Assembly: GCA_003280185.1 (NCBI GenBank) | Contig: QCFP01000014.1 | Coordinates: forward strand, 1-18,730 | DNA: 18,730 bases | Direction of reading: 5' to 3' | Source of the DNA: Prochlorococcus sp. AG-363-L02 | GTDB lineage: Bacteria; Cyanobacteriota; Cyanobacteriia; PCC-6307; Cyanobiaceae | Part shown: positions 1 through 8,890 of the stretch, piece after piece | Layout of the letters: each line of letters begins with the position of its first letter | How positions within the stretch are numbered: position 1 is the stretch's first letter | The notes under the pieces: model-generated | What the model was told of the DNA's origin: nothing | The model's database searches: none | Seen by the model: the letters and a program-made list of their open reading frames with translations, nothing else | Translations under genes and position numbers: made by a program

Positions 1-68
1 GATTTTTGAAAGGCTCTTGCTGTAATACGAGTTGGAACTAAATTGGATTTATCGGTCAAGAGATAGAA

Positions 69-866
69 ATGACATTGACCATTAAGGTTCCAGGGCCAGT
101 GGAAGATCCGGATCTAATTCGTCTTGACTTACTTACATGGCCGGAGGTACAGGCTTATTTAGAGGAATGCAAGGGAATTATCTTGCCAATTGGGTCAACA
201 GAACAGCATGGCCCCACAGGCGCTATCGGTACAGATTTACTTACAGCGGAGGCCGTAGCGATAGAGGTTGGGAGGCGCACGGGAGTCCTAGTGGCTCCCG
301 CTCTTCCTTATGGAATGGCAGAACATCATCTAGGTTTTCCAGGCACAATGAGTTTAAAGCCGGAAACATTGATGACAGTTGTTCATGACTTGGTTATTTC
401 GTTGGCCAGGCATGGATTTGAAAGGATTTTTGTCATTAATGGCCATGGAGGGAATATTGCTACAGCAAAGGCTGCATTTGCCCAAGCCTATGGGACCGCA
501 GTTGACCGCGGGCTTTTAGTTGCTCCAAGATTGCGTTGTAAATTGGCAAGTTGGTTTTTGGTGGCCCCAGTTTTTTCGCTGGCTAGGGAGCTTTATGGAG
601 ATAAGGAAGGTCAGCATGCAACTCCAAGTGAAATATCCCTTACACTTCACTTGAAACCTAGGCTAATTCAAAAACAACGTAAGCTGGACGATCCATCCCC
701 TGCTGGACCTATTAATGGCTTTAAGGATTTTCGTCAAAGATATCCTGATGGTCGGATGGGTTCAGATCCGTTTTTAGCTAAGCCAGAACATGGCTCTTCA
801 TTGCTTAGCACTGCAGCCACTTCTCTAACTGAGGATCTAAAGCAATTTCTTATTTATCATGAGTAA
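69..866 (+). CDS. creatininase family protein (metal-dependent amidohydrolase fold)
   Basis: The 265-residue product has the hallmarks of the creatininase family. The N-terminal metal motif is [14 protein letters not shown] (residues 43-56, with E45, H47 and D56 as likely ligands). A central NGHGGN lies at residues 124-129 and an H183/E188 pair in [10 protein letters not shown]. The family includes creatinine amidohydrolases and related hydrolases such as MftE and FAPy deformylase. A true creatininase role is unlikely in a marine cyanobacterium, so the substrate is unknown. No signal peptide is visible and a cytosolic location is expected. The ATG follows an AGAGATAGA purine stretch. The 3' end overlaps gatC by 8 bases, so the two are probably cotranscribed. 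Family assignment is secure; specific function is not. Confidence 0.9.
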   Translation: MTLTIKVPGPVEDPDLIRLDLLTWPEVQAYLEECKGIILPIGSTEQHGPTGAIGTDLLTAEAVAIEVGRRTGVLVAPALPYGMAEHHLGFPGTMSLKPETLMTVVHDLVISLARHGFERIFVINGHGGNIATAKAAFAQAYGTAVDRGLLVAPRLRCKLASWFLVAPVFSLARELYGDKEGQHATPSEISLTLHLKPRLIQKQRKLDDPSPAGPINGFKDFRQRYPDGRMGSDPFLAKPEHGSSLLSTAATSLTEDLKQFLIYHE

Positions 867-1152
867 CATCACAACAGAAGATGTAAAGAAAGTCGCAATC
901 CTTGCACGACTTGCGCTTAAGGAAGAAGAGATTTCATCTTATACTGAGCAACTTGAAAAGATACTTGGATACGTAGCTCAACTACAGCAAATTGACACCC
1001 AGGATGTGCCTGCAACAACCAGGGCTGTAGAGGTTACCAATGTTACTAGAGATGACACTTCAAAGGTTACCAATATAAGAGATAAACTTTTAGATTTAGG
1101 ACCTCAGCGTGAGGGTGAATTCTTTCGGGTTCCTAAAATACTGTCTGACTAA
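859..1152 (+). CDS. gatC: Asp-tRNA(Asn)/Glu-tRNA(Gln) amidotransferase subunit C
   Basis: The product is 97 residues, the usual GatC length. It starts with the conserved pattern [21 protein letters not shown], continues through an amphipathic [20 protein letters not shown] helix, and has the [18 protein letters not shown] segment typical of the family. GatC stabilises the GatA-GatB complex, which converts misacylated Glu-tRNA(Gln) or Asp-tRNA(Asn) to the correct species; gatA and gatB are not in this window. The ATG overlaps the end of the creatininase gene by 8 bases in another frame. Its TAA stop overlaps the stop of the convergent crtR gene by 4 bases, so no terminator fits between them. 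Confidence 0.93.
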   Translation: MSNITTEDVKKVAILARLALKEEEISSYTEQLEKILGYVAQLQQIDTQDVPATTRAVEVTNVTRDDTSKVTNIRDKLLDLGPQREGEFFRVPKILSD

Positions 1153-2198
1153 TTATAGTAATTTCTATTGTAATTAGGAGCAACTGCAGTTCGTCTTAAA
1201 AGTTTAATCCACTTTCTTTGTAATCCTAATGTTGGTAGTAGTTTTGCTAGCGGCCTCATTTTGCTTCTGCGCTTTTTATGACTTCGTATGCCAATAAATA
1301 CGTCATAAATGAAATTCATAGCATCTTCCTTAGTTTCAAATATACCCATTCTTTGAGGGCACCCTTTCTGGTCAAGTAACTTCTTCGTTGCATTATAGGC
1401 AGGTTGATACTCAAACCAGGGTATTGAAGGCCAAAGATGGTGAACTAGATGATAGTTTTGTCCCATTATTAATAAATTCATTACTCTACTTGGATATACT
1501 CTTGCATTTTTCCAGCGACTCTTAGAAAGAAAAGGTCTGTGAGGAAGGTAGTCGAAAAATATTCCTAATGTAACCCCCACCATAAGTGCAGGTCCAAACC
1601 ATAAATTGTATATAACATTCATGAAATTATAGTGAATACCAGCAAGGATAATTGTAATAAATAGCCCTCTTTCTAGACTCCATTGAAGAAGCTCATAACG
1701 ACGCCAGAGACGACGTTTGAAGAAAAAGTATTCATGATAAAAAAATCTGGGTGCAATTAACCAAACCGGCCCAAAAGTACTGACGATGTGATCAGGATCG
1801 TTTTTGGGATCATTTACATGAGAATGGTGCTGAAGATGAACTCTCGTAAATACAGGAAAGCTAAAACCAAGCAATATGGCAGCACCATGCCCCATGGCTT
1901 GATTGACCCATCGATTTGGGTGTGCAGCGTTATGGCATGCATCGTGAATAACGGTCCCTTCCATGTGAAGAGAAAGGAATGCAAAGCCAACAAGCACTGG
2001 TAGTGGCCAATTCCCTTGGTACCACTGCCAAATAGTTATTGTTGCTAAGGCATAGCCTCCTAGAAATAGCCCTAGAGTTGGATTCCATTGATTTGGTGGA
2101 TCTACATATTTATTAAGAGCTTTTTGCCAGTTAAAAGGGGAATGCAAATGCTGCTCTGGCTCATCGGTCACAAGTTCATTAGATATTGTTTTTGTCAT
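1149..2198 (-). CDS. crtR: beta-carotene hydroxylase, CrtR type (fatty-acid-desaturase superfamily)
   Basis: The 349-residue protein carries the three histidine clusters of membrane di-iron hydroxylases/desaturases: HDACHNAAH (H85, H89, H93), [11 protein letters not shown] (H121, H124, H125, H127) and [13 protein letters not shown] (H250, H253, H254). An extra DYLPHRPF motif with H220 is typical of CrtR. Hydrophobic segments around residues 45-60, 65-80, 103-118, 178-192 and 200-216 fit an integral membrane protein. CrtR adds hydroxyls to the beta-ionone rings of beta-carotene, giving cryptoxanthin and zeaxanthin, a major Prochlorococcus photoprotective pigment. The C-terminus is basic and ends in an asparagine/tyrosine-rich tail. 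It lies downstream of tRNA-Leu on the same strand. Its stop codon overlaps the stop of gatC. Confidence 0.93.
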   Translation of the reverse strand: MTKTISNELVTDEPEQHLHSPFNWQKALNKYVDPPNQWNPTLGLFLGGYALATITIWQWYQGNWPLPVLVGFAFLSLHMEGTVIHDACHNAAHPNRWVNQAMGHGAAILLGFSFPVFTRVHLQHHSHVNDPKNDPDHIVSTFGPVWLIAPRFFYHEYFFFKRRLWRRYELLQWSLERGLFITIILAGIHYNFMNVIYNLWFGPALMVGVTLGIFFDYLPHRPFLSKSRWKNARVYPSRVMNLLIMGQNYHLVHHLWPSIPWFEYQPAYNATKKLLDQKGCPQRMGIFETKEDAMNFIYDVFIGIRSHKKRRSKMRPLAKLLPTLGLQRKWIKLLRRTAVAPNYNRNYYN

Positions 2199-2245
2199 TG
2201 CATTTGATTAATGGAAAAAGCAATACCAAATCAAGCTAAAACTAA

Positions 2246-2327
2246 TGCCCACCGGGGGACTTGAACCCCCACGACCGAAGCCACTGGTACCTAAAACCAG
2301 CGCGTCTACCAATTCCGCCAGATGGGC
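2246..2327 (-). tRNA. tRNA-Leu(UAG)
   Basis: On the minus strand an 82-base cloverleaf can be folded. The acceptor stem is GCCCATC paired with GGTGGGC (one T-G wobble), with discriminator A. The anticodon stem CTGGT/ACCAG encloses the loop TTTAGGT, giving anticodon TAG, which reads CUA and other CUN leucine codons. A long variable arm (TGGCTTCGGTCG region) marks a class II tRNA, and the T arm has the GGGGGTTCAAGTCCCCC pattern. CCA is not encoded. It lies 47 bases upstream of crtR on the same strand and may share a transcript with it. Confidence 0.95.
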
Positions 2328-2439
2328 CAATGGATCTCAGCGACTGCGAAGACCTAAATTCACCCTATCATTGCGTTAGTTCCTTGAGAATGATTAATGA
2401 GTAGATCTGTAGACCAATTTAGCCTGGAAATTATTTGAG

Positions 2440-2457
2440 ATCCCTTTGGGGATTTTT
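2440..2457 (+). terminator. putative rho-independent terminator
   Basis: The hairpin is ATCCC (2440-2444), loop TTTG, GGGAT (2449-2453), followed at once by a T run (2453-2457). The stem can extend downwards by pairing GAG with the T run. The polarity fits plus-strand transcription only. No plus-strand gene ends nearby, so it either stops transcripts that read past gatC antisense to crtR and the tRNA, or acts within a leader ahead of the small ORF and ileS. Confidence 0.5.
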
Positions 2458-2528
2458 CTATTTAAAGCTCTTAGCTATGGAAACAGGCCTATTTAAAGGC
2501 ATATGCTCACGATGGTAGTGGGAGATTT

Positions 2529-2756
2529 TTGCTTGCTGTGTGTAGTTTGGGACTGATGTTGCTCTTCCCTAGTTCTTCCTCAACCGAGCCGCCTTTGCGT
2601 GGTTATTTGGGGATCTCTTTTTATCTTTTTCGAACTTGGCTGTTAAACCTTTGCGTGTTGCTCATCAAGTTAATAGAGTCAGTATTGGAATTGAAGCTGA
2701 ATCAACTGAAGAGAAGCCATAAGGCTTCTAATTCCTTTGCTATAGCACCATTGTGA
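2529..2756 (+). CDS. small hypothetical membrane protein upstream of ileS
   Basis: A 75-residue ORF that I do not recognise. The first 45 residues or so contain two hydrophobic stretches (about residues 1-15 and 28-48, [18 protein letters not shown]). The tail is basic and polar ([13 protein letters not shown]), suggesting a small membrane-associated protein. The start is a TTG preceded by GGGAG at 2520-2524; GTG at 2538 and ATG at 2553 are alternatives. It ends in GTGA, where the GTG is the start codon of ileS, so translation may be coupled. That arrangement is the main reason to accept it as real. It could instead be a leader ORF with a regulatory rather than protein role. Confidence 0.5.
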   Translation: MLAVCSLGLMLLFPSSSSTEPPLRGYLGISFYLFRTWLLNLCVLLIKLIESVLELKLNQLKRSHKASNSFAIAPL

Positions 2757-5659
2757 CTGAGAAGAAAGCTCAGGGCTCCAAAGCCCAATCCACATACAAG
2801 GAAACCTTGAATCTTTTAAAGACAGGATTCGGAATGCGTGCTAACGCAATTGTGCGAGAACCTGAAATTCAGGAGTTTTGGAAGAAAAAAGGAGTCGATT
2901 TAAATCTTGGACTTTCTAATAAGGGGCCAATATTTACTCTTCATGATGGGCCTCCATATGCCAATGGTTCTCTGCATATGGGGCATGCCTTAAATAAAGT
3001 TCTTAAGGACATAATTAATAAATATCAGATTCTCAGAGGTCGGAAGGTTCGTTTTATTCCTGGTTGGGACTGCCATGGTCTCCCTATAGAACTTAAGGTT
3101 TTGCAAGGCTTAGATGAGCAGCAACGTAAATCATTAACTCCTTTAAAACTAAGAAAAAAAGCTGCTGGATATGCGAGGAAGCAGGTTCAACAGCAAATGA
3201 AAGGTTTTCGTAGATGGGGGGTTTGGGCTGATTGGGAGAACCCTTACTTAACTCTTAATAGGGAATACGAAGCTGCACAAATCGAACTCTTTGGAACAAT
3301 GGCTTTGAAGGGCCATATTTACCGTGGTTTGAAACCGGTACATTGGAGTCCTAGCTCTCAGACAGCCCTTGCAGAGGCAGAGCTTGAATATCCAGATGGT
3401 CATGTTAGCCCAAGCATTTATGTTGCTTTTCCAGTAATAGAGCTCCCAGAAAACCTGAGAGCAATACTTCTCACTCAGGGAGTTGAGTTACCCAAGGAGG
3501 CTTCCGAGATTGCAAAAAAGGTGAAATTGGCAATTTGGACTACTACTCCATGGACTCTTCCAGCAAACCTTGCCATTTCTATTAATCAGAATCTTGATTA
3601 TGCATTTGCTGAGGACAGTGACGGGAGGATTCTTATACTTGCGGCAAAACTTATGGAAGAAATAAGTGAGAAAATTTCCTCCTCATTAAAGTTACTTGCC
3701 AATGTTAAAGGTCATCTTCTGCAGGGAATTCTCTATAACAATCCTATTGCTGACAGAAAAAGTCCAGTCGTAATAGGAGGTGACTATATAACTACTGAAT
3801 CTGGAACGGGTCTTGTGCATACTGCTCCTGGTCATGGTCTTGATGATTTCAATACAGGAAAGAAGTATGGCTTGCAAGTGCTTTGCCCTGTTGATGAAAC
3901 TGGGACACTTACAGCGGAAGCAGGAAAGTTTGCTGGTTTAAATGTTTTAGGAGAGGCTAATCAAGAGATTATTAAGGCGCTTCAGAATGAAAAAGCTCTT
4001 TTAAGGCATGTAGCTTACGAACATAGATATCCATATGATTGGAGAACTAAAAAGCCAACAATTTTCAGAGCAACTGAACAATGGTTTGCTTCCGTAGAAG
4101 GTTTTCGAGCTGATGTTTTGAAGTCAATTAAGGCTGTTGAATGGTTACCTTCTTCAGGCCGAAATCGAATTGAATCAATGGTTCGTGAAAGAGGGGATTG
4201 GTGTATTTCACGGCAAAGGACTTGGGGAGTCCCAATCCCTGTGTTTTATGAGAGAGATGGGGATCAGGTGCTTCTGAACCCTGAGGTTATTTCACATGTC
4301 AAGGATTTGATAGAGGTTCATGGCGCAGATATTTGGTGGGAGAAAGAAGAGTCGGAACTCCTTCCAGAAAGGTATGCCTCTGAAGCTAATCGTTGGCGTA
4401 AGGGAACCGATACTATGGATGTTTGGTTCGATTCTGGATCAAGTTGGGCATCCGTTACTCAAAAAATGAGTGACCTTCATTGCCCTGCTGATCTTTATTT
4501 AGAAGGCTCAGATCAGCATCGTGGCTGGTTTCAATCTTCTTTGCTTACTTCAGTCGCCGTATTAGGGAGGGCTCCATACCGAAGAGTCTTGACTCATGGA
4601 TTTGCGTTGGACGATAAAGGTAGAAAGATGAGCAAATCTCTTGGCAACATTGTTGATCCAGAAGTAATTATTGAAGGTGGTAGCAATCAGAAGAAAAACC
4701 CACCATATGGAGCTGATGTTCTAAGACTATGGGTGAGTTCAGTTGATTATTCTGTAGATGTACCAATTGGGGAAAGTATTCTTAGGCAACTTAGTGATGT
4801 TTATCGAAAAGTAAGAAATACTGCGCGTTATCTATTGGGAAATCTTCACGACTTTAATCCAGCTAGTGATGCTATCTCTCTGGAAGAGTTGCCGTTAATT
4901 GATCGTTGGATGTTGCACAGAACGTCCCAGATTATTGATGAAGTTAGTGATGCTTTTGACAAGTATGATTTCTCAAGGTTTTTCCAGATACTCCAGAGTT
5001 TCTGTGTTTCTGATCTCTCCAGTTTTTATTTAGATATATCTAAAGATAGGTTATATGTTAGCGCCCCATCTGACCGGCGTAGAAGGACTTGTCAAACAGT
5101 TCTTTCATTAGTGATAGAAAGTCTGGCGGGGCTTATATCTCCTGTGCTATGCCATATGGCAGAAGATATTTGGCAGAACCTTCCTTATGCAGTTAATGAA
5201 GAGTCTGTATTCCTAAGAGCTTGGCCTGTTCCCCCGGATTCATGGAGAGACTCTACATTGAATGACCATGTGCTTCAGTTACGTGAATTAAGAGGATTAA
5301 TTAATAGGGTCTTAGAGGATTGCAGGTCCAAACAACAATTAGGGTCTTCACTAGATTCGGCAGTTAGAGTAGAACTTAAAAGTCAGAACTTGATAGATGC
5401 AATTAACTGGTTGAATACAAATGGGGATTCTGAAACTGATGTTTTAAGGGATTGGTTTTTGGTGTCACAATTGCAGCTAGGCGGGGAGCCATGGGCTGAA
5501 TTAATTTCAAGTCAATCAGACCAGATTGCATTGATTGAGGTAGCAAGAGCTAGAGGAATGAAATGTAATAGATGTTGGCACTATGAATTAGATACAGGGT
5601 CTAGTAATACTCATCCCGATTTATGTGGCAGGTGTATAAATATTTTAGAACGAATTTAG
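2753..5659 (+). CDS. ileS: isoleucyl-tRNA synthetase
   Basis: The 968-residue class I synthetase charges tRNA(Ile) with isoleucine. The HIGH signature appears as HMGH at residues 75-78 within [18 protein letters not shown]. The KMSKS loop is at residues 625-629. The CP1 editing domain between them includes [13 protein letters not shown] and [21 protein letters not shown]-terminal zinc ribbon has four cysteines (C938, C941, C958, C961), as in bacterial IleRS. Length and domain order are normal. The start is GTG at 2753, overlapping the upstream small ORF by four bases; the N-terminus reads [20 protein letters not shown]. It is a housekeeping enzyme, presumably transcribed with the small ORF. 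No strong terminator is visible after its stop. Confidence 0.98.
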   Translation: MTEKKAQGSKAQSTYKETLNLLKTGFGMRANAIVREPEIQEFWKKKGVDLNLGLSNKGPIFTLHDGPPYANGSLHMGHALNKVLKDIINKYQILRGRKVRFIPGWDCHGLPIELKVLQGLDEQQRKSLTPLKLRKKAAGYARKQVQQQMKGFRRWGVWADWENPYLTLNREYEAAQIELFGTMALKGHIYRGLKPVHWSPSSQTALAEAELEYPDGHVSPSIYVAFPVIELPENLRAILLTQGVELPKEASEIAKKVKLAIWTTTPWTLPANLAISINQNLDYAFAEDSDGRILILAAKLMEEISEKISSSLKLLANVKGHLLQGILYNNPIADRKSPVVIGGDYITTESGTGLVHTAPGHGLDDFNTGKKYGLQVLCPVDETGTLTAEAGKFAGLNVLGEANQEIIKALQNEKALLRHVAYEHRYPYDWRTKKPTIFRATEQWFASVEGFRADVLKSIKAVEWLPSSGRNRIESMVRERGDWCISRQRTWGVPIPVFYERDGDQVLLNPEVISHVKDLIEVHGADIWWEKEESELLPERYASEANRWRKGTDTMDVWFDSGSSWASVTQKMSDLHCPADLYLEGSDQHRGWFQSSLLTSVAVLGRAPYRRVLTHGFALDDKGRKMSKSLGNIVDPEVIIEGGSNQKKNPPYGADVLRLWVSSVDYSVDVPIGESILRQLSDVYRKVRNTARYLLGNLHDFNPASDAISLEELPLIDRWMLHRTSQIIDEVSDAFDKYDFSRFFQILQSFCVSDLSSFYLDISKDRLYVSAPSDRRRRTCQTVLSLVIESLAGLISPVLCHMAEDIWQNLPYAVNEESVFLRAWPVPPDSWRDSTLNDHVLQLRELRGLINRVLEDCRSKQQLGSSLDSAVRVELKSQNLIDAINWLNTNGDSETDVLRDWFLVSQLQLGGEPWAELISSQSDQIALIEVARARGMKCNRCWHYELDTGSSNTHPDLCGRCINILERI

Positions 5660-5780
5660 ATTTTGGTTGATAAGTTCTTAAGAAGATGAGTTTGTCCTAA
5701 GACTTTTATGTTGTTGATTGCGATTGCCAAGTTTATGGTTGTGTTTCAGCGTAAGTTGAATTTATTAGCCCTTTGGGCGC

Positions 5781-6392
5781 TCAGAATTCTCCGGCGATTC
5801 TCCCTTGCTTGGGTAGTCGTACTAAGAGCCATTGCAACAAGCCAACCGTATATGCGATTAGGGCTAGATATCCAATAAAAGCTGCCACTGGCTCTGTCCA
5901 GCTTCCTCCAAACAGGAAGGCAAAAACTTTTGCTAACAGTTGATGGAGGCCTTGAGGGCCATGAACCCAGGCCATGCAACGTGGTAGGGATGTTGCTTGC
6001 ATGCATGAAAGACTCATGGCACTAACTAAGGTGGCAACCAGTCCAAAACCAGTAAGTGCCCATCGCCAAATGCGTACAGTTAAGGGTAATGCTCTCCAAG
6101 GTGGTAGATCAGCAAGTTCCTCGTTCAAATCCACCCAGAACCATACTGATAGGACCATTAGTATTGGGGCTAGAAAGGTGATCAAATAGCCAATTGGCCG
6201 TTGGTTAGTTAGTAAGAGCATGCTTATTGCAAGAAGGCTAGATACCTTCCAATAGATTGACATCAATCTGATCATCGAAGCTTCTTTTTGGGCATAAGAC
6301 CAGATCATTAGAACGCAAGGAAGTCCTACGGCAAAGTAAGCAGCAAGGTGATATGAGAGGTTTACAAAAATGCTGTAACTGAAATTCTCCAC
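5781..6392 (-). CDS. DUF3177 family integral membrane protein
   Basis: The 203-residue protein has about five hydrophobic segments (around residues 9-30, 48-62, 67-86, 110-130 and 170-190). A polar loop carries DLNEELADLPPWRALPLTVR. It resembles the cyanobacterial DUF3177 family, for which I know no established function. Conserved-looking features are the LTNQRPIGYLITFLAPI segment and the tryptophan-rich middle. It is convergent with ileS, with about 120 bases between the stops, and lies downstream of a small ORF on the same strand. An overlapping frame at 5746-6006 is a shadow. Family assignment is from memory of the sequence pattern and is moderately sure; the gene being real is nearly certain. 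Confidence 0.8.
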   Translation of the reverse strand: MENFSYSIFVNLSYHLAAYFAVGLPCVLMIWSYAQKEASMIRLMSIYWKVSSLLAISMLLLTNQRPIGYLITFLAPILMVLSVWFWVDLNEELADLPPWRALPLTVRIWRWALTGFGLVATLVSAMSLSCMQATSLPRCMAWVHGPQGLHQLLAKVFAFLFGGSWTEPVAAFIGYLALIAYTVGLLQWLLVRLPKQGRIAGEF

Positions 6393-6494
6393 GAAGTGAT
6401 AACTCTAGAAGTGGCCATTATCAATGTATTTAGCCCACTTTGGAATGTTGATAAGGAAAAATTTGTGAGCTTGTTCTTATATTGTTAATGTTCA

Positions 6495-6719
6495 TCAAGT
6501 TTGTTTGAATGAGACACTACGGAAAGAAGTAAAGGAATCTTTTTTAAGGTACAGGCCTTCTTGGCCCTTGGATTCTTTCGCGCGTGGACCTATTAAGAAA
6601 TGCCGCTTGTTGAGTAATGCTTCTTTAAGGAGATTTCTTAGAGCTAAGCATTGAGTTAGCCCTTCAAGAGTAATTTTATATGAACAGGAGGATGGAGTAA
6701 AACCGGAAAGCTTGCGCAT
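6495..6719 (-). CDS. hypothetical protein, 74 residues
   Basis: I do not recognise this ORF. It starts MRKLSGFTPSSCSYKITLEG and contains a leucine-rich, helix-like central segment (about residues 20-43, LTQCLALRNLLKEALLNKR). The C-terminal half is basic and polar. GAAGG directly abuts the ATG, which is too close for a normal ribosome site. Codon choice (GAA, AAA, CTT, TTA, TCC) resembles neighbouring genes, and no competing frame covers the interval. It reads towards the DUF3177 gene 102 bases away and diverges from trmB. It may be a genuine short conserved gene or a chance ORF. Confidence 0.45.
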   Translation of the reverse strand: MRKLSGFTPSSCSYKITLEGLTQCLALRNLLKEALLNKRHFLIGPRAKESKGQEGLYLKKDSFTSFRSVSFKQT

Positions 6720-6852
6720 CCTTCAGCCAAGGGTTGCCTGTTTGATCTTGCAAGGTGCGATTATTAGGGAGTTTTAGTACAAGTGGTAATTGTGTCTTCT
6801 AGCTGCTTCTAAGCTAAGAGGCGAGGGGGATTAATTCTGCAACCAAGAGATA

Positions 6853-7551
6853 GTGCGTCAACATGTCAATCCACTAAGCCGTTTTTTTCAAGTCTCTAGG
6901 GTTTTTCCAGCGGTTAATCAATTATTTGCTGACCCCACACTGCCCCTTCACCTTGACATAGGCTCGGCTAGAGGGCAGTACTTGTTAGGCCTGGCACCTT
7001 TGCACGATAATTGGAATTTTTTAGGAGTTGAGATTCGCCAAAAACTTGTAGATTTGGCAAAACGTGATTCTGAAGCTTTAGGAATAAAGAACCTGAATTT
7101 CTTTTTTTGCAATGCAAACGTTAACTTGGATGATTGGCTATATCAGCTGCCTACAGACTTGCTCCAAAGAGTATCTATTCAGTTCCCTGACCCTTGGTTT
7201 AAGAGACGACATTATAAACGAAGAGTATTACAGCCTTCACTTTTAATTGCTCTATCATCTGTACTTAATGAAGGGAGAGAGCTATTTATTAAGAGTGATA
7301 TTTCTGAGTTAATTGACTCTATGGCAGAGCTTATAGAATTAAGTGATTGCTACACCTTAAGAGTAGAGACCTCCTCCCAAGAGAATTTAAGTGGTGTGAT
7401 GAGTGTTCCGACAGAGAGAGAAACTTATGCGATCAAGAAAAAACTTCCTGTTTACAGTCTGATTTATCAAAGAAATAATAAAAAGGTACCACCTTTGTCA
7501 GTATTGGAGGAGAGTTGGCAAATGACTAGATCTAAATCAATACTTGGCTGA
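6853..7551 (+). CDS. trmB: tRNA (guanine-N7-)-methyltransferase
   Basis: The 232-residue protein matches TrmB, which methylates N7 of G46 in the tRNA variable loop using S-adenosylmethionine. The SAM-binding motif I is LDIGSARGQYLL (residues 34-45), and GVEIRQKLVDLAKR follows as the acidic strand region. The diagnostic FPDPWFKRRHYKRR block is at residues 111-124, and a T-ERETYA segment near the C-terminus fits substrate binding. The start is GTG (MRQHVNPLS), preceded by AAGAGATA. It ends six bases before ictB, so the two are likely cotranscribed. Confidence 0.95.
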   Translation: MRQHVNPLSRFFQVSRVFPAVNQLFADPTLPLHLDIGSARGQYLLGLAPLHDNWNFLGVEIRQKLVDLAKRDSEALGIKNLNFFFCNANVNLDDWLYQLPTDLLQRVSIQFPDPWFKRRHYKRRVLQPSLLIALSSVLNEGRELFIKSDISELIDSMAELIELSDCYTLRVETSSQENLSGVMSVPTERETYAIKKKLPVYSLIYQRNNKKVPPLSVLEESWQMTRSKSILG

Positions 7552-7557
7552 TAAATA

Positions 7558-8868
7558 ATGGCTCAAGGAAGAAGTAAAAAGTCATTTCTTTTTAGGAATC
7601 AAGGCCTAAAGGAACTCTTAATAGATAAAGAAGAAAAGCTAAAGTTTTGGGCTGGCTTTTTGCTCATTTTATTACTATCTAGCTTGCCTTTCTTGGCAAG
7701 GGTAGGTTTTGGAATAATGATGGTTCTTGTAGGGTTGATTTGGATCGTATGGTTGCGCCTGTCTCCCCCTAAAAAAATAGGTGAAACTGATAGTTGGATT
7801 TTTATTTTTCTAGTACTTTCTTTACTCTCAGTATGTTTTTCTCCTGTACCTTTTCTTGCCTCTAAAGGTTTAATTAAGTTGCTTGCTTATTTGATTATCT
7901 ATTCCCTATTTAGGAAGCTTTTTCACTTGGAAAGCCGCTGGTGGGACAGGCTTCTTGCGGCACTGCTTTTCGGAGAAATCTTTGCATGTGTAGTTGGTTT
8001 GCGTCAGATTTATGGCCCACTTCAGCAGATAAGCTCTTGGTCTGATCAGGCTTTTTTATCAGAGGGAGCCTTTCGAATTTATGGATCATTTGGGAATCCG
8101 AACTTATTCGCGGGTTACTTGGTCCCAGTATTACCTTTGTCTATAGTCGCAATATTTAGGTGGACTGGAGTCGGGGGTAAATTGTTTGCATTTGTCTCAT
8201 TCATATTAGGAATTTTTTCTATAATCTTTACCTACAGTAGAGGGGGCTGGCTGGGATCATTTGCAGCTTTATTTGTCTTCCTTGCTGGTTTGTTTCTTTG
8301 TCGGCCTATTGCTTTTACTTTAAATAATAAACGTATATTGTCTATCTTGTTTGTATTTATAGTTGCCACTTCATTAGTTTTTCTGCATCACTATATTGAG
8401 CCTATAAAATTTAGACTTCTTAGTATCATCGCAGGTCGTGATGATAGTTCAAATAATTTCAGGATAAACGTATGGTCAGTTGTGATTGAGATGATAAGAG
8501 ATAGGCCTTTACTGGGAATAGGACCAGGAAACTCTGCATTTATTAGCGTATATACCTCCTACCAGAAGGCAACTTTTAATGCATTAAGTGCTTACTCTGT
8601 TCCATTAGAGATACTTGTTGAGAATGGTTTCCTAGGATTCTATGCAATTTTGCAGATAGTTACTTCTGCTTTTAAGGAATGTCTAAATAAGATGGCATTT
8701 TCTTCTTGGGCATTGCCTTGCTTAGGTGCACTTTCCTCCATTGTTGGGTTAATAGTTATGGGATTTACTGATACTGTTTTCTATAGACCAGCAGTACAAA
8801 TTGTTGCTTTTTTCTGTTTGGCTACTTTTAGTTTAAATTTGCCTGATTCGGTTGAAACTAAGGAGTAG
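7558..8868 (+). CDS. ictB: IctB family membrane protein (O-antigen ligase superfamily)
   Basis: The 436-residue polytopic membrane protein has roughly ten hydrophobic segments from residue 30 to 425. It shows the Wzy_C/O-antigen-ligase superfamily pattern found in cyanobacterial IctB: YGSFGNPNLFAGYL (175-188), TYSRGGWLG (225-233) and RPLLGIGPGNSAF (316-328), followed by the EILVENGFLGF element. IctB was first described as a bicarbonate transport protein, but its homology is to glycan ligases/polymerases, so the transport role is doubtful and a cell-surface glycan role is equally possible. It follows trmB by six bases and converges with glmM. Confidence 0.8.
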   Translation: MAQGRSKKSFLFRNQGLKELLIDKEEKLKFWAGFLLILLLSSLPFLARVGFGIMMVLVGLIWIVWLRLSPPKKIGETDSWIFIFLVLSLLSVCFSPVPFLASKGLIKLLAYLIIYSLFRKLFHLESRWWDRLLAALLFGEIFACVVGLRQIYGPLQQISSWSDQAFLSEGAFRIYGSFGNPNLFAGYLVPVLPLSIVAIFRWTGVGGKLFAFVSFILGIFSIIFTYSRGGWLGSFAALFVFLAGLFLCRPIAFTLNNKRILSILFVFIVATSLVFLHHYIEPIKFRLLSIIAGRDDSSNNFRINVWSVVIEMIRDRPLLGIGPGNSAFISVYTSYQKATFNALSAYSVPLEILVENGFLGFYAILQIVTSAFKECLNKMAFSSWALPCLGALSSIVGLIVMGFTDTVFYRPAVQIVAFFCLATFSLNLPDSVETKE

Positions 8869-8890
8869 ATCTTGCAAGAACATCTACTTT
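8864..8890. terminator. weak hairpin between convergent ictB and glmM
   Basis: AGTAGAT (8864-8870) and ATCTACT (8882-8888) form a perfect 7-bp inverted repeat around an 11-base loop that itself contains the palindrome CTTGCAAG. Short T runs are present on the plus strand (8888-8890) and weakly on the minus strand. It sits exactly at the stop codons of both convergent genes, so it may act as a bidirectional terminator. The stem is AT-rich and the T runs are short. Confidence 0.3.

Noticed and set aside
1..68. C-terminal end of an upstream gene at the window start
   Set aside because: Short frames ending in stops exist (for example one ending at 25), but too few codons are visible to support a call.
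5746..6006. 86-codon minus-strand frame overlapping the DUF3177 gene
   Set aside because: The overlapping 203-residue frame has coherent membrane segments and family resemblance; this one does not.
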